Both the position numbers and the translations under genes were made by a program. Source: a bacterium (GTDB lineage Bacteria; Armatimonadota; Abditibacteriia; Abditibacteriales; Abditibacteriaceae). Taken from it: a stretch of DNA of 64,000 nt. Shown here one piece after another: positions 7,812 to 14,930 of the stretch; within the stretch, counting starts at the first letter, position 1, and each line of letters opens with the position of its first letter. The notes under the pieces are model-generated. The model was given only the letters and a program-made list of their open reading frames with translations, had not been told where the DNA came from and made no database searches. The stretch is taken from positions 62,001-126,000 of the forward strand of contig SDZD01000011.1 in NCBI GenBank assembly GCA_004172935.1, read 5' to 3'.

Positions 7812-7947
7812 GCCCCCACCCAACCTCCCCCGCAAGCGGGAGAGGAGACATTCACCGAGAGCGCAGTAGCCTCTCGCAGATTGAGAGTTGGTAAGCGCTA
7901 CGCGGCCCTCATCCGGCACCGCGACACCTTCTCCCAAAGGTAGAAGG
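7812..7947. repeat. REP-like intergenic repeats
   Basis: Two stretches of the kind often repeated between bacterial genes: CCCCACCCAACCTCCCCCGC followed by AAGCGGGAGAGG (hairpin at 7825-7844, one mismatch), and CCCTCATCCGGCACCGCGAC followed by ACCTTCTCCCAAAGGTAGAAGG (about 7902-7943). No gene is supported between the riboswitch and the pafA terminator. Confidence 0.45.
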
Positions 7948-8015
7948 GCCGGACTCAAGTAACCTCTGCTTCACAGGAAGACGCGCCGAGGCGCTTTTCA
8001 TAGGGGTGGACTTAC

Positions 8016-8067
8016 TTGTGCCACAGGCTGTGGCACAATCATATGATCTGTCCCACAGATTGTGGGA
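8016..8067. repeat. Two adjacent hairpins, TGTGGCAC and TGTGGGA types
   Basis: TTGTGCCACAG/CTGTGGCACAA (11-bp stem, 1-nt centre, 8016-8038) followed by TCCCACA/TGTGGGA (7-bp stem, 8051-8067). They look related to each other. Not followed by U-runs, so not obvious terminators. Confidence 0.5.
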
Positions 8068-8098
8068 TAAATGAGGGTTGTTCGAAAATGAACAAAGT

Positions 8099-8133
8099 AA
8101 AAACGCGCCGTTCATTAAGAGCGGCGCGTTTTT
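8099..8133. terminator. Terminator of pafA
   Basis: A 12-bp stem AAAAACGCGCCG/CGGCGCGTTTTT with an 11-nt loop lies directly beyond the pafA stop codon at 8139. On the minus strand it ends in a U-run. Confidence 0.8.
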
Positions 8134-8138
8134 GGTGT

Positions 8139-9626
8139 TTACCAACTCAGGGAGTCGGTAAAGGCGGCGGCTTCGTTTTCGTAGGTATGGAAGGGGTTAC
8201 GCAATTCGAGGTGGCGGTCCTTGTCGACGCGCACCCAATCCCAGTCGATGAGGTAGCGGCCCCATTTGTGGGCAATTAGCTGCGAGATTACGTCGGCGCG
8301 GCCTTTGGCTCTCGTGTTTTGCGGTGGGGTTTTGGTAGCGTCTTGGATTTGCTCGTCGGTGAGCATACGATAGGCATCGCCGAGTTCTTCCAGACCGTAA
8401 TACAAGCCCGTCGCAGAGTTGATGTTATGGTATTCGAGGTCGAGCGAATGCAGGACATCGTCGCCCCATTCGACGCCTTCGGAGTCCATGAACTCCATCA
8501 GCATCTTCTTTTTAGCAACCCAGTCGAGCTTGTCGGCCAGGCGCATGGGGTCGCGTTCGAGAAGAGCCAAAGTCGATTCCCACTCGTAAATGGCCTCGTC
8601 GGTTTGAGCGTCTTTGCCTTTGAGGTGCTTTTGGGCGGCTTCGAGGTAGAAACGCTGCAAGTCGATGGCGCTCATGGTTTTACCCGTTGAGCCACGCACA
8701 GGCCATTTCATGCTTTCGTCGCGCGAGACGCTCTTCAGCGAGGTGAGAGCATCTTCGAGGCGAACGTCGTTGGGCACGACCTTCATATCAAGCAGGTCGA
8801 GGACGATGCAGGTGGTGGCGACTTTGAGCCAGGTCGCGTATTCCATCATGTTTGGCTCGCCGTACAGGACGTGTAAGCGGTGCAAGTCGGAATAGTCGTA
8901 GTAGGAGTCGCGCTTCGGGTTGATGATGGCGCGGTTGAAGCGCACACGGGAAGACACGGTGTTAACGATATGGTCGGCACGCTGCGAGAGCTGGAAGTCG
9001 ACGGTATCGTCGATTTCGACGCCGTAGAAATCGGCGACCCACATGGTATCGACTTCGTGTTCGCCGACATTCATGATGTTGCGACGGAAGTCGTGGCGGT
9101 TGAGTTTGTGACCGCCGACGCGCCCGACGCCCGCGAATATCTGGCGAGTGACCAAGAAGGGCATCAGCAGCGACAGCGAGCCGCGAAAAGCCGACGCGGA
9201 GATGTCAACGAGGTAGTTCTCGTGGCAGCCGAAGGTGTGACCGCCGAAGTGGTCGATGGAGTTGGCATAGAAAGCCACATCTTCGCTAAGGTCGAGGTCT
9301 TCGAGCAACGATTGCAGAATGACGCGGCCCGCGCGGTCGAAGGCGACAACGTCGCGCCAGTTGGTACATTCGGGCGTGGCGTATTCTTCGTGGGAGCCAA
9401 CGGCGTCCACGTAGAGACGCCCGCCATTGACCAGGAAGCCGCCGGAACGGGCGGGTTCAAAGGCGTAGTCGCGAGCGTGCATGTCGAGCAACCCCATCTT
9501 CCGACGCAAAAAGGCGTGATCTTTGACAGCTTCCACAATGCGCTCGGCGCCGCCGCGACCGCTCACGCGATCATTGCGAACCATACAGCCAAACTCGGTT
9601 TCGATCCCGACAATGCGTTGTTCCAT
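8139..9626 (-). CDS. pafA: Pup/UBact-protein ligase, PafA type
   Basis: ATP-dependent ligase of the glutamine-synthetase-like carboxylate-amine fold that attaches the C-terminus of a Pup-like modifier to substrate lysines. Seen: RIVGIETEFG at residues 4-13, with Glu9 in the position of the catalytic metal-binding glutamate, and NGGRLYVDAVGSHEEYATPE (residues 67-86), with Asp74 matching the general base. Later come NSIDHFGGHTFGCHENYLV and NPKRDSYYDYSDLHRLHVLYGE. The GIETEFG signature favours PafA over the deamidase Dop. Length 495 aa is slightly longer than usual. It is last on the minus strand in a locus with UBact, prcB and prcA, so its substrate is most likely UBact. A second, Dop-like protein is not in the window. 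Confidence 0.93.
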   Translation of the reverse strand: MEQRIVGIETEFGCMVRNDRVSGRGGAERIVEAVKDHAFLRRKMGLLDMHARDYAFEPARSGGFLVNGGRLYVDAVGSHEEYATPECTNWRDVVAFDRAGRVILQSLLEDLDLSEDVAFYANSIDHFGGHTFGCHENYLVDISASAFRGSLSLLMPFLVTRQIFAGVGRVGGHKLNRHDFRRNIMNVGEHEVDTMWVADFYGVEIDDTVDFQLSQRADHIVNTVSSRVRFNRAIINPKRDSYYDYSDLHRLHVLYGEPNMMEYATWLKVATTCIVLDLLDMKVVPNDVRLEDALTSLKSVSRDESMKWPVRGSTGKTMSAIDLQRFYLEAAQKHLKGKDAQTDEAIYEWESTLALLERDPMRLADKLDWVAKKKMLMEFMDSEGVEWGDDVLHSLDLEYHNINSATGLYYGLEELGDAYRMLTDEQIQDATKTPPQNTRAKGRADVISQLIAHKWGRYLIDWDWVRVDKDRHLELRNPFHTYENEAAAFTDSLSW

Positions 9627-9760
9627 GATTTGGGGTTTATCCTTGCCAAGACTGCGCCCAAAGGCGCACTTACAAGGACATATCAGAGTTTAAAAGAGCG
9701 TTGAGATTTGGGTTGGGGATTAATCCAGAGAGCGCCAACTTCTGACAACACCTGTGCCTT

Positions 9761-9922
9761 CTAGCAAAAGGAAAAAAGACTTAACAAGCCGTAAAAGAGA
9801 ATTGCCATAGCGGCGACAAACCAAAGCAGCACGACTGCAACTAACCGGAAGGAAGCGCCTCGTTTGCCAGTGGATACCCGCTGACCGGCATAAGGCTCCG
9901 CAATGGGCGGCTTGAGATTCAT
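9761..9922 (-). CDS. Small membrane protein, third of three in a row
   Basis: A 53-codon frame starting MNLKPPIAEPYAGQRVSTGK, followed by one transmembrane segment (LVAVVLLWFVAAMAILFYGLL). Its ATG overlaps the stop codon of the preceding gene as ATGA, which argues that it is real and translationally coupled. The N-terminal PPIAEP resembles SPPLADP and SPPIADP of the two upstream small proteins. No function is recognised. Confidence 0.6.
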   Translation of the reverse strand: MNLKPPIAEPYAGQRVSTGKRGASFRLVAVVLLWFVAAMAILFYGLLSLFSFC

Positions 9923-10224
9923 GATTTGCTATGCCTCCAAAATTGCCAATTTTGCCACAAAGATGCAGCGCCTAAAGCGCAGAGCATTAAAAGCACAAGC
10001 GTACCGATAAAAAGATTGGTCTGGTTAGCGGCACGAAATCCATGAAGCATGAGACCTTCAATGACAACATCGGCTACGAAGTAGCAGATAAACAGCAGCA
10101 AGCTACCGAATAGGGCGCATACAAAGGCCAACGCAAGTTTTTTGGTGTCTCGCGGGCCAGATGCACGCTTTATGGAATGGGTGGAATGGGGGTCAGCAAG
10201 AGGAGGAGATTGGGGGTCTACCAT
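9919..10224 (-). CDS. Small membrane protein, second of three in a row
   Basis: 101 aa from the ATG at 10224, starting MVDPQSPPLADPHSTHSIKR. It has two predicted transmembrane segments (LALAFVCALFGSLLLFICYF and NLFIGTLVLLMLCALGAASL) and a basic/aromatic tail. The start lies inside the 3' end of the preceding small gene; a longer open frame to 10263 would remove the shared N-terminal motif from its terminal place. Its stop overlaps the start of the third small gene. Unknown function; the SPPLADPxST motif links it to its neighbours. Confidence 0.65.
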   Translation of the reverse strand: MVDPQSPPLADPHSTHSIKRASGPRDTKKLALAFVCALFGSLLLFICYFVADVVIEGLMLHGFRAANQTNLFIGTLVLLMLCALGAASLWQNWQFWRHSKS

Positions 10225-10405
10225 TGGTAGAGCCAAGGAAAGGATACTTTTGGATATAGCCATTCGTCAAACCAGCCACGATTACAAACACAACGAGTAT
10301 GAAAATCAGCAGCGCCATTGTCCTCCGTTTAGAGCGCAGAGAACGCTCCACAACTATCGGCTGTGTCGAATTGGGGTCAGCAATAGGGGGAGAATCGGTG
10401 TTCAT
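10193..10405 (-). CDS. Small membrane protein, first of three in a row
   Basis: 70 aa, starting MNTDSPPIADPNSTQPIVVE, a basic stretch SLRSKRRT, and one transmembrane segment MALLIFILVVFVIVAGL. The start codon overlaps the stop of the upstream msrA gene as TAATG, so it is read as part of the msrA transcript. The SPPIADPNST start is nearly repeated in the next gene, pointing to duplication of the N-terminal tail with divergent membrane parts. Function unknown. Confidence 0.65.
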   Translation of the reverse strand: MNTDSPPIADPNSTQPIVVERSLRSKRRTMALLIFILVVFVIVAGLTNGYIQKYPFLGSTNGRPPISSSC

Positions 10406-11085
10406 TATTGCGACTTGAGTTTATCGTGGAATTTTTCGCGAAATTCGGCGATTTCGGGGGCGACTACACCCGCGCAGTAAGGCTCCCATTTATGGAGGTT
10501 GTAGTAGTCGAGATGGTAATCCTCAGCACGGTAGAAGTTGGAATAGGAAGCCACCTGAGTTACGATGGGCGCATTCCAGACTTTTTTGGCTGTGAATTGT
10601 TTGATAGCATCGAGGGCTTGCTGCTTTTGCTCAGCGTTGCGAGCGAAGATGACCGAGCGGTACTGAGGGCCAATGTCGGGGCCTTGCTGATCGACGGTAG
10701 TGGGATTACGAACCGTGAGAAGGACATTCAACAGGTCGCGATAAGTAATGACCTTGGGGTCGAAGATGATGTTGACGGTTTCGGCATGGCCGGTATTGGC
10801 TTCTTCGACTTGCTCGTAAGTGGGATTTTTTAGTTTTCCACCTGCGTAGCCAGGTTCAACACTAGCGACGCCCTTGAGCTGCTTGAAGATGGCTTCCATG
10901 CTCCAAAAACATCCGGCGGCGAAGGTCGCGGTTTGCTGGTCGGGTTTAGCGACTTTGGGCGCAGGGATTTTGGTGGATGCTGGTTTGGCGAAGGCGATTT
11001 GGGGCGACGAGTTGTACGCCAGCAGTCCTCCCACCCCCAACACGGCGACGATGTAGAGGGGGATATACGACTTAAATGCTTTCAT
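10405..11085 (-). CDS. msrA: Peptide-methionine (S)-S-oxide reductase MsrA, exported
   Basis: Reduces methionine-S-sulfoxide in proteins. From ATG 11085 the protein has an N-terminal hydrophobic segment (LYIVAVLGVGGLLAYN), so the enzyme is probably anchored or exported. The catalytic GCFW motif (Cys59) follows, then the family blocks SMEAIFKQLKGVASVEPGYAGG, GHAETVNIIFDPKVI, GPQYRSVIFA and FYRAEDYHLDYY. A C-terminal Cys (PYCAGVVAP) can serve as resolving cysteine. Paralogue of the next upstream gene; long identical stretches point to tandem duplication. Translation is coupled to the small membrane protein downstream. Confidence 0.95.
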   Translation of the reverse strand: MKAFKSYIPLYIVAVLGVGGLLAYNSSPQIAFAKPASTKIPAPKVAKPDQQTATFAAGCFWSMEAIFKQLKGVASVEPGYAGGKLKNPTYEQVEEANTGHAETVNIIFDPKVITYRDLLNVLLTVRNPTTVDQQGPDIGPQYRSVIFARNAEQKQQALDAIKQFTAKKVWNAPIVTQVASYSNFYRAEDYHLDYYNLHKWEPYCAGVVAPEIAEFREKFHDKLKSQ

Positions 11086-11203
11086 GGTGATTAAAGGTCG
11101 CAATCGCAGGGAAAGTTCCCGTCAACGGAAGATTTTTTGTGGGGATGAGTGGGGTGTTGCTGCTTCTTTCAAGTGGCTCGGATTTTTCTGATGTGGAGGT
11201 ATG

Positions 11204-11219
11204 GATCCTTCGCGGGATC
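11204..11219. repeat. GATCC hairpin
   Basis: GATCC/GGATC with a short loop in the 339-bp gap between the msrA genes. A minor palindrome of the type scattered through this region; nothing else is seen in 11104-11270. Confidence 0.3.
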
Positions 11220-11273
11220 AGGATGACGGAACTATTGTCTTTTAGGTACTCGCCTGATGATGGAGAAATGGTT

Positions 11274-11432
11274 GAGGGCGAACAATATTGAGTTTTGGCA
11301 CTCTATTCATGGATGGCGGAGAACTGTTTGAGGGCGAACACAAGGTTCGCCCCTACAGGGGACAATCACAACTCAAATTATGCTGAGTTAGCACTCTCGA
11401 AAAGAGGATTAAGACTCAATACGTTCGCCCTC
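11274..11432. mobile_element. MITE-like element between the two msrA genes
   Basis: A 159-bp segment bounded by inverted repeats: GAGGGCGAAC-AA-TATTGAGT at 11274-11293 and its near-complement (ACTCAATACGTTCGCCCTC) at 11414-11432. A second copy of GAGGGCGAAC inside forms the hairpin GGGCGAAC/GTTCGCCC at 11332-11352, followed by CCTACAGGG. No coding potential. It may be a MITE or a folded RNA; target-site duplications were not clear. Confidence 0.5.
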
Positions 11433-11442
11433 ATAAAGTTAT

Positions 11443-12117
11443 TTACTGCTTCAACTTGTCGTGGAATTTCTCGCGGAAGTCGGCGATTTCGGGGGCGACT
11501 ACACGGGCGCAGTAAGTCTCCTGGGGGTGGAGATTATAGTAATCGAGATGGTAATCCTCGGCGCGATAGAAGTTGGAAAATGGCTGAACTTCGGTGACGG
11601 CGGGAGCATTCCAGATTTGGGCTTCGTCGCAATCCTGAATGGCTTTGAGGGCGGTTTGCCTTTGCTGCGCATTGCGGGCGAAAATGACCGAACGGTATTG
11701 GGGGCCATAGTCGGGGCCTTGTTGGTTGACGGTGGTGGGGTCGCGCACAGTAAGCAGGACTTCCAATAGGTCGTAGTAAGAGATGACCTTGGGGTCGAAA
11801 ATGATGTTTACGGTTTCGGCATGGCCGGTTCGGCCCGTCTCGACTTGCTGGTAGCTGGGGTTTTGAAGTCGTCCACCTGCGTAGCCGGGTTCGACGCTGG
11901 CGACGCCTTTGAGCTGCTTGAAAATGGCTTCCATGCTCCAGAAACATCCGGCGGCGAAAGTCGCGGTTTGTTGGCCAGGTCTAGCGACCTTGACTGTGGG
12001 GATGGAGTAGTTTTGGGTTTGCGCCTGAGCGGGTTGTAGTGCAACAGTAGTGAACAAAGCCCCTGCTCCCAATGCCGCGACGGCATAGAGACGGATATAC
12101 GACTTGAAGGCTTTCAT
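11443..12117 (-). CDS. msrA: Peptide-methionine (S)-S-oxide reductase MsrA, exported paralogue
   Basis: 224 aa from the ATG at 12117, with a signal-like N-terminus (LYAVAALGAGALFTTVAL then PAQAQ). The catalytic GCFW is at Cys58, and the same family blocks as the downstream paralogue are present (SMEAIFKQLKGVASVEPGYA, GHAETVNIIFDPKVI, GPQYRSVIFARNAQQ, FYRAEDYHLDYYNLH). The ALQPAQA stretch suggests signal peptide cleavage, so the enzyme probably acts in the periplasm. A tandem pair within a proteasome locus suggests repair and destruction of oxidised proteins are linked. Confidence 0.95.
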   Translation of the reverse strand: MKAFKSYIRLYAVAALGAGALFTTVALQPAQAQTQNYSIPTVKVARPGQQTATFAAGCFWSMEAIFKQLKGVASVEPGYAGGRLQNPSYQQVETGRTGHAETVNIIFDPKVISYYDLLEVLLTVRDPTTVNQQGPDYGPQYRSVIFARNAQQRQTALKAIQDCDEAQIWNAPAVTEVQPFSNFYRAEDYHLDYYNLHPQETYCARVVAPEIADFREKFHDKLKQ

Positions 12118-12345
12118 GATGAATAAAAGTCGTGATAGCAAGGAAAGTTCCCGTATTCGCGACTTAACTGGCAAAATTCTATGAAAAAACCTTTATAAAT
12201 CTTATTTCTTGAATAGGCGAGCCTGCATTATTGCCCGTGTAAACCTGACATTTAAGCTCTCTTTCATGGTATTACGTCAGCGCCGGAGAAACTCATTGAA
12301 TTGAATATTCCTTTGCAGGGATGTTTTCTTCTGGCGTAACGGAAA

Positions 12346-12372
12346 AGGGCGCAAACTTAGCGTTCGCGCCCT
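12346..12372. terminator. Terminator-like hairpin after prcA
   Basis: AGGGCGCAAAC/GTTCGCGCCCT with one mismatch and a 5-nt loop, immediately past the prcA stop codon. On the minus strand a short run of U follows. It may separate the UBact-prcB-prcA transcript from the msrA-pafA part. The gap 12118-12345 otherwise shows no gene. Confidence 0.55.
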
Positions 12373-12378
12373 CTGGTT

Positions 12379-13116
12379 TTAGTTGAGTTCTTCCGACTTG
12401 AGTAGGCGGAATTTGGATTCGCGCGGAGTGTTGCGCTCCAGGATAGCAGCCTCGAAGGTGGCGTTTTCGAGGGCTTCGGTGAGTGGGTCGTTGCCGTCGT
12501 TGGAACGGTCGTCATCGTCCTCGTCGTCGCTGCCTTTGCGGTAGGCGAGTCCGGCGCGGATGGCGTCTTTGGCGCGGGCAATGGCGTTGCTCAGATCGGG
12601 CGTCGAGGTGAAGCCTTTGAGCAATTCGCTCATGCTGTCTTCGGCGCCTTCGGTTCCGCCTGCGACGGCGAAGTTCGAGTGGGTTGAAAATTCGCCATCG
12701 TAGTTAAGGACGAAGAACTGGTCGTTTTCGGGCTTCTTGCCGATTTCGGCGAAGATAGCGCGGAGCACGTTGGGCGAAGTCATCGGGTCGCCAAAGGCGC
12801 GCTTTAAGGGCGGCGACAGGGTGAAACCGACAAGGCGCTGGATGGAAACATCGTCGGGTGAACGCGAGAAGCCTTCGGCGTGGCAAAAGTCAATGGAAGC
12901 CAGACGCACGGCTTCGACATCGGCTTGATTACCGAGGGCGCAGTACATGAGCTGGTCGTAGATTTCGAAAACCTTGCGCTGGGTTTTCTTGAGTGTGAGA
13001 AGCAAGACGCCCTCGTCATAGGCGATGGCCACGACTGGCATTCCCGATTTGAGACGCTCTTCGACGTATTCGGCGCGATGAGCGATGGATTGATTGAAAT
13101 CGTAAGGTGAATACAT
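12379..13116 (-). CDS. prcA: 20S proteasome alpha-type subunit
   Basis: Forms the outer rings of the bacterial 20S core and gates substrate entry. Seen: the N-terminal MYSPYDFNQSIAHRAEYVEE, as in actinobacterial PrcA (M-F-x-x-P-x-x-Q-A-I-x-x-R-x-E), then the fold core SGMPVVAIAYDEGVLLL, EIYDQLMYCALGNQADVE, and VLNYDGEFSTHSNFAVAGGTE. No catalytic threonine at the N-terminus, as expected for alpha. An acidic loop DDEDDDDRSNDGND near residue 200 is unusual. It lies 36 bp after the carbonic-anhydrase-like gene and belongs to the UBact operon. Length 245 aa fits. Confidence 0.93.
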   Translation of the reverse strand: MYSPYDFNQSIAHRAEYVEERLKSGMPVVAIAYDEGVLLLTLKKTQRKVFEIYDQLMYCALGNQADVEAVRLASIDFCHAEGFSRSPDDVSIQRLVGFTLSPPLKRAFGDPMTSPNVLRAIFAEIGKKPENDQFFVLNYDGEFSTHSNFAVAGGTEGAEDSMSELLKGFTSTPDLSNAIARAKDAIRAGLAYRKGSDDEDDDDRSNDGNDPLTEALENATFEAAILERNTPRESKFRLLKSEELN

Positions 13117-13151
13117 TTGTATCTAAGCTGTTGGTCCTTCGCCATCAACTT

Positions 13152-13646
13152 TTAGCTTTGCAGTGAAATGAAGCGCACTCGATTATCAGCGCCGACTTCG
13201 GCGCGGTAGACATGCAGGTTCAGGTTGATCGGCCACGCAAACAGCCGCAGTAGTTCGGCGACATCCTCTTTTTGAGTGGAGTTGATTTCGTCGGACGAAA
13301 TTCCCGGCAATTTGCGTTTGGAGTCGGCGCAACAGGCGTGGGCGGGGCCACCATCGGCGGCCCCATGAAAAATAAGGAAAACCTCTTCGATTTTGTGTGC
13401 TTCGACCAGAAATTTGGACTCGCGTCGTATCTGGTCGAGACGCAAAAGCTCGAAGCCGCTGGAAGCGAGCGCTCCGGGGCCGCCGGGAATAAAAAGGCGG
13501 TCGTAGTGCTGGATGCCTCGCGAGTTCAAAAATTCGTCCACATTTTCCTGAAGGCGACCATCGGAACAGTCCACCACCAGAATGCGGGGACGAACATCGC
13601 TCCACACGTTGCGACAGACATAAGGTGCGTCGGTTGAGGTGGGCAT
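13152..13646 (-). CDS. Beta-carbonic-anhydrase-like protein in the proteasome operon
   Basis: 164-aa soluble protein. RILVVDCSDGRLQ (Cys27, Asp29, Arg31) resembles the zinc-binding C-x-D-x-R motif of beta-carbonic anhydrases, IPGGPGAL the following glycine turn, and VFLIFHGAADGGPAHACC the later H-x-x-C zinc site. Here His94 is kept but the paired Cys position reads Ala, with Cys105/106 nearby. It is shorter than true carbonic anhydrases. It sits between prcB (45 bp upstream) and prcA (36 bp downstream) on the same strand. The upstream region lacks a good Shine-Dalgarno, so the start is less certain. Enzymatic activity is doubtful; a structural or regulatory role in the proteasome system is possible. 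Confidence 0.65.
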   Translation of the reverse strand: MPTSTDAPYVCRNVWSDVRPRILVVDCSDGRLQENVDEFLNSRGIQHYDRLFIPGGPGALASSGFELLRLDQIRRESKFLVEAHKIEEVFLIFHGAADGGPAHACCADSKRKLPGISSDEINSTQKEDVAELLRLFAWPINLNLHVYRAEVGADNRVRFISLQS

Positions 13647-13690
13647 AATATTCAGGAGAGGTAAAGGGGCATAGCCCTTTTAAAGCAGAA

Positions 13691-14509
13691 TTAGTTGGAG
13701 GGAGCGTCGGCTTCGACTCGCTCTGCGCGCACATTCAGGCTTTGCGGTGTGTTGCCTGTTTGCATTTCGTCGAGGACTCGCTGCAACTCGCCTTCATTCA
13801 GGTTCAAGATGCCATCTTTGGTGACGGCTTTGGCTGATGGGGCGATTTTAGCGTAGCCCCCCGTCGCGGCGTCGTTATCGGCGGCGATGTCGAGCAGGAT
13901 GAGGCATTCGCGCAGGGCGGTTTGCAAATCCATTTCGGCGAAGGGGCCTTTAGTGCGGGTGATGTAGTCGAAGCTGCCACGAATGGGAGCGCTACCCGAA
14001 CCTGCGGCTCCGAAGTCGCTGGACTCGAAACGGGCGCCCATTGGGTCGAAGAAGTAGATTTTTCCCTCGCCCGCCTGCTCATCCCACGCCGAAAGAACGG
14101 GAACGAAGGTGCCGATGCCTTGAAGCGCCATCGGTATGTTTTGCACGAGGGCTTTGGTCATTTCGGCCAACTTACCTTCGAGGCTCATGGGCTGAAGCTG
14201 GGAACGGGTGTAGTATTTGAACGAATGGCGCAGGTAACGCGCGATTTCGATGGCTTTGGCGAACGAACCAGAGATGGAAACGAGCGTGTGATCGTCGAGA
14301 GGGAGAATTTTCTCGCTCTTGTCGTACATGATGCTCATTCCGGCAGTGGCGCGGCGGTCAGCGACGTTGAGGACGCCATCGCGGTATTTGACGGCGATAA
14401 CCGTTGTGCCATGCGTATCGAACGAGGCGTTAACGGGCGCTTTGATTTCGGGTGTTAACGGTGAAACGAGACGAGAGAAATCGCCCGTCGCGTTGAATTG
14501 CAAAGACAT
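13691..14509 (-). CDS. prcB: 20S proteasome beta-type subunit (protease)
   Basis: N-terminal nucleophile hydrolase that carries the proteolytic sites of the 20S core. From ATG 14509 the propeptide is 34 residues, ending ...SFDTHG, and the mature enzyme would start at Thr35 (TTVIAVKYRDGVLNVADRRAT), matching the GTT-x-V-A-x-K-Y signature, with Lys and Asp/Arg of the active site present. Further blocks are DKSEKILPLDDHTLVSISGS and FFDPMGARFESSDFGAAGSGS. An upstream in-frame ATG (14533) has no better support. A strong hairpin separates it from the UBact gene. Confidence 0.94.
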   Translation of the reverse strand: MSLQFNATGDFSRLVSPLTPEIKAPVNASFDTHGTTVIAVKYRDGVLNVADRRATAGMSIMYDKSEKILPLDDHTLVSISGSFAKAIEIARYLRHSFKYYTRSQLQPMSLEGKLAEMTKALVQNIPMALQGIGTFVPVLSAWDEQAGEGKIYFFDPMGARFESSDFGAAGSGSAPIRGSFDYITRTKGPFAEMDLQTALRECLILLDIAADNDAATGGYAKIAPSAKAVTKDGILNLNEGELQRVLDEMQTGNTPQSLNVRAERVEADAPSN

Positions 14510-14557
14510 AATTTGGTGACAAGACCAGCTCAATTTTCGAGTGGCCGAGAAAAGAGC

Positions 14558-14581
14558 AAGGACACGGCAAGCCGTGTCCTT
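14558..14581 (-). terminator. Attenuator-like hairpin between UBact and prcB
   Basis: A perfect 11-bp stem AAGGACACGGC/GCCGTGTCCTT with a 2-nt loop, six bases past the UBact stop. On the minus strand it is followed by GCTCTTTTC. It may act as partial terminator or mRNA stabiliser that yields more modifier than protease. Confidence 0.55.
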
Positions 14582-14586
14582 ACGAG

Positions 14587-14781
14587 TTACTGACCGCTAC
14601 GCTGGCGATAGCGTTTGGCTTGATCGGGATCGACGCGCTTCATGCGGTCGAGGATATTTTTGGAATCTGGACGCTTGACCGAAGGTTTGCTCGGCCCCGT
14701 CTCATCGCCGCCGGGACGCGGCAACGGGTCACTTGGCAGTTGGCGACGACCGGTTTCGTCGGCTCGAAATTCTTGGATCAT
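14587..14781 (-). CDS. ubact: UBact, ubiquitin-like protein modifier of Gram-negative proteasome bacteria
   Basis: 64-aa, highly polar and probably disordered protein. It begins MIQEFRADETGRRQLPSDPL and ends with the strongly conserved VDPDQAKRYRQRSGQ; the C-terminal GQ (deamidated to GE before ligation in Pup-type systems) and the upstream RMKRVDPDQAxRYRQR block are those described for UBact in Nitrospirae, Armatimonadetes and Verrucomicrobia. ATG 14781 with AAGG upstream is chosen; the longer open frame to 15072 overlaps the divergent gene. Ending in Q implies a deamidase (Dop) elsewhere, unless PafA does both jobs. It leads the proteasome operon. Confidence 0.9.
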   Translation of the reverse strand: MIQEFRADETGRRQLPSDPLPRPGGDETGPSKPSVKRPDSKNILDRMKRVDPDQAKRYRQRSGQ

Positions 14782-14890
14782 GTGGAAAACCTTGCGGATT
14801 ACAGAAGGTGCCCTCGCAAGGACGGGGCCACCCTCACACATCAAAAGACGCGCGGCGAATTGAGCGGGTTTCCCACGCTCAAAGGGCAAA

Positions 14891-14920
14891 TGCATAGGTT
14901 TAGCGGCGAAGTCCGTGCAA
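14891..14920 (-). promoter_or_regulatory. Candidate promoter of the UBact operon
   Basis: On the minus strand TTGCAC (14915-14920) and TATGCA (14891-14896) are spaced by 18 bp, about 110 bp before the UBact start, in the gap shared with the divergent GT87 gene. Weak evidence by consensus only. Confidence 0.3.
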
Positions 14921-14930
14921 ATAGAAGGGA

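Noticed and set aside
8016..8067. Start of a CRISPR array
   Set aside because: Only two hairpins of different sequence, no repeat-spacer periodicity and no cas gene.
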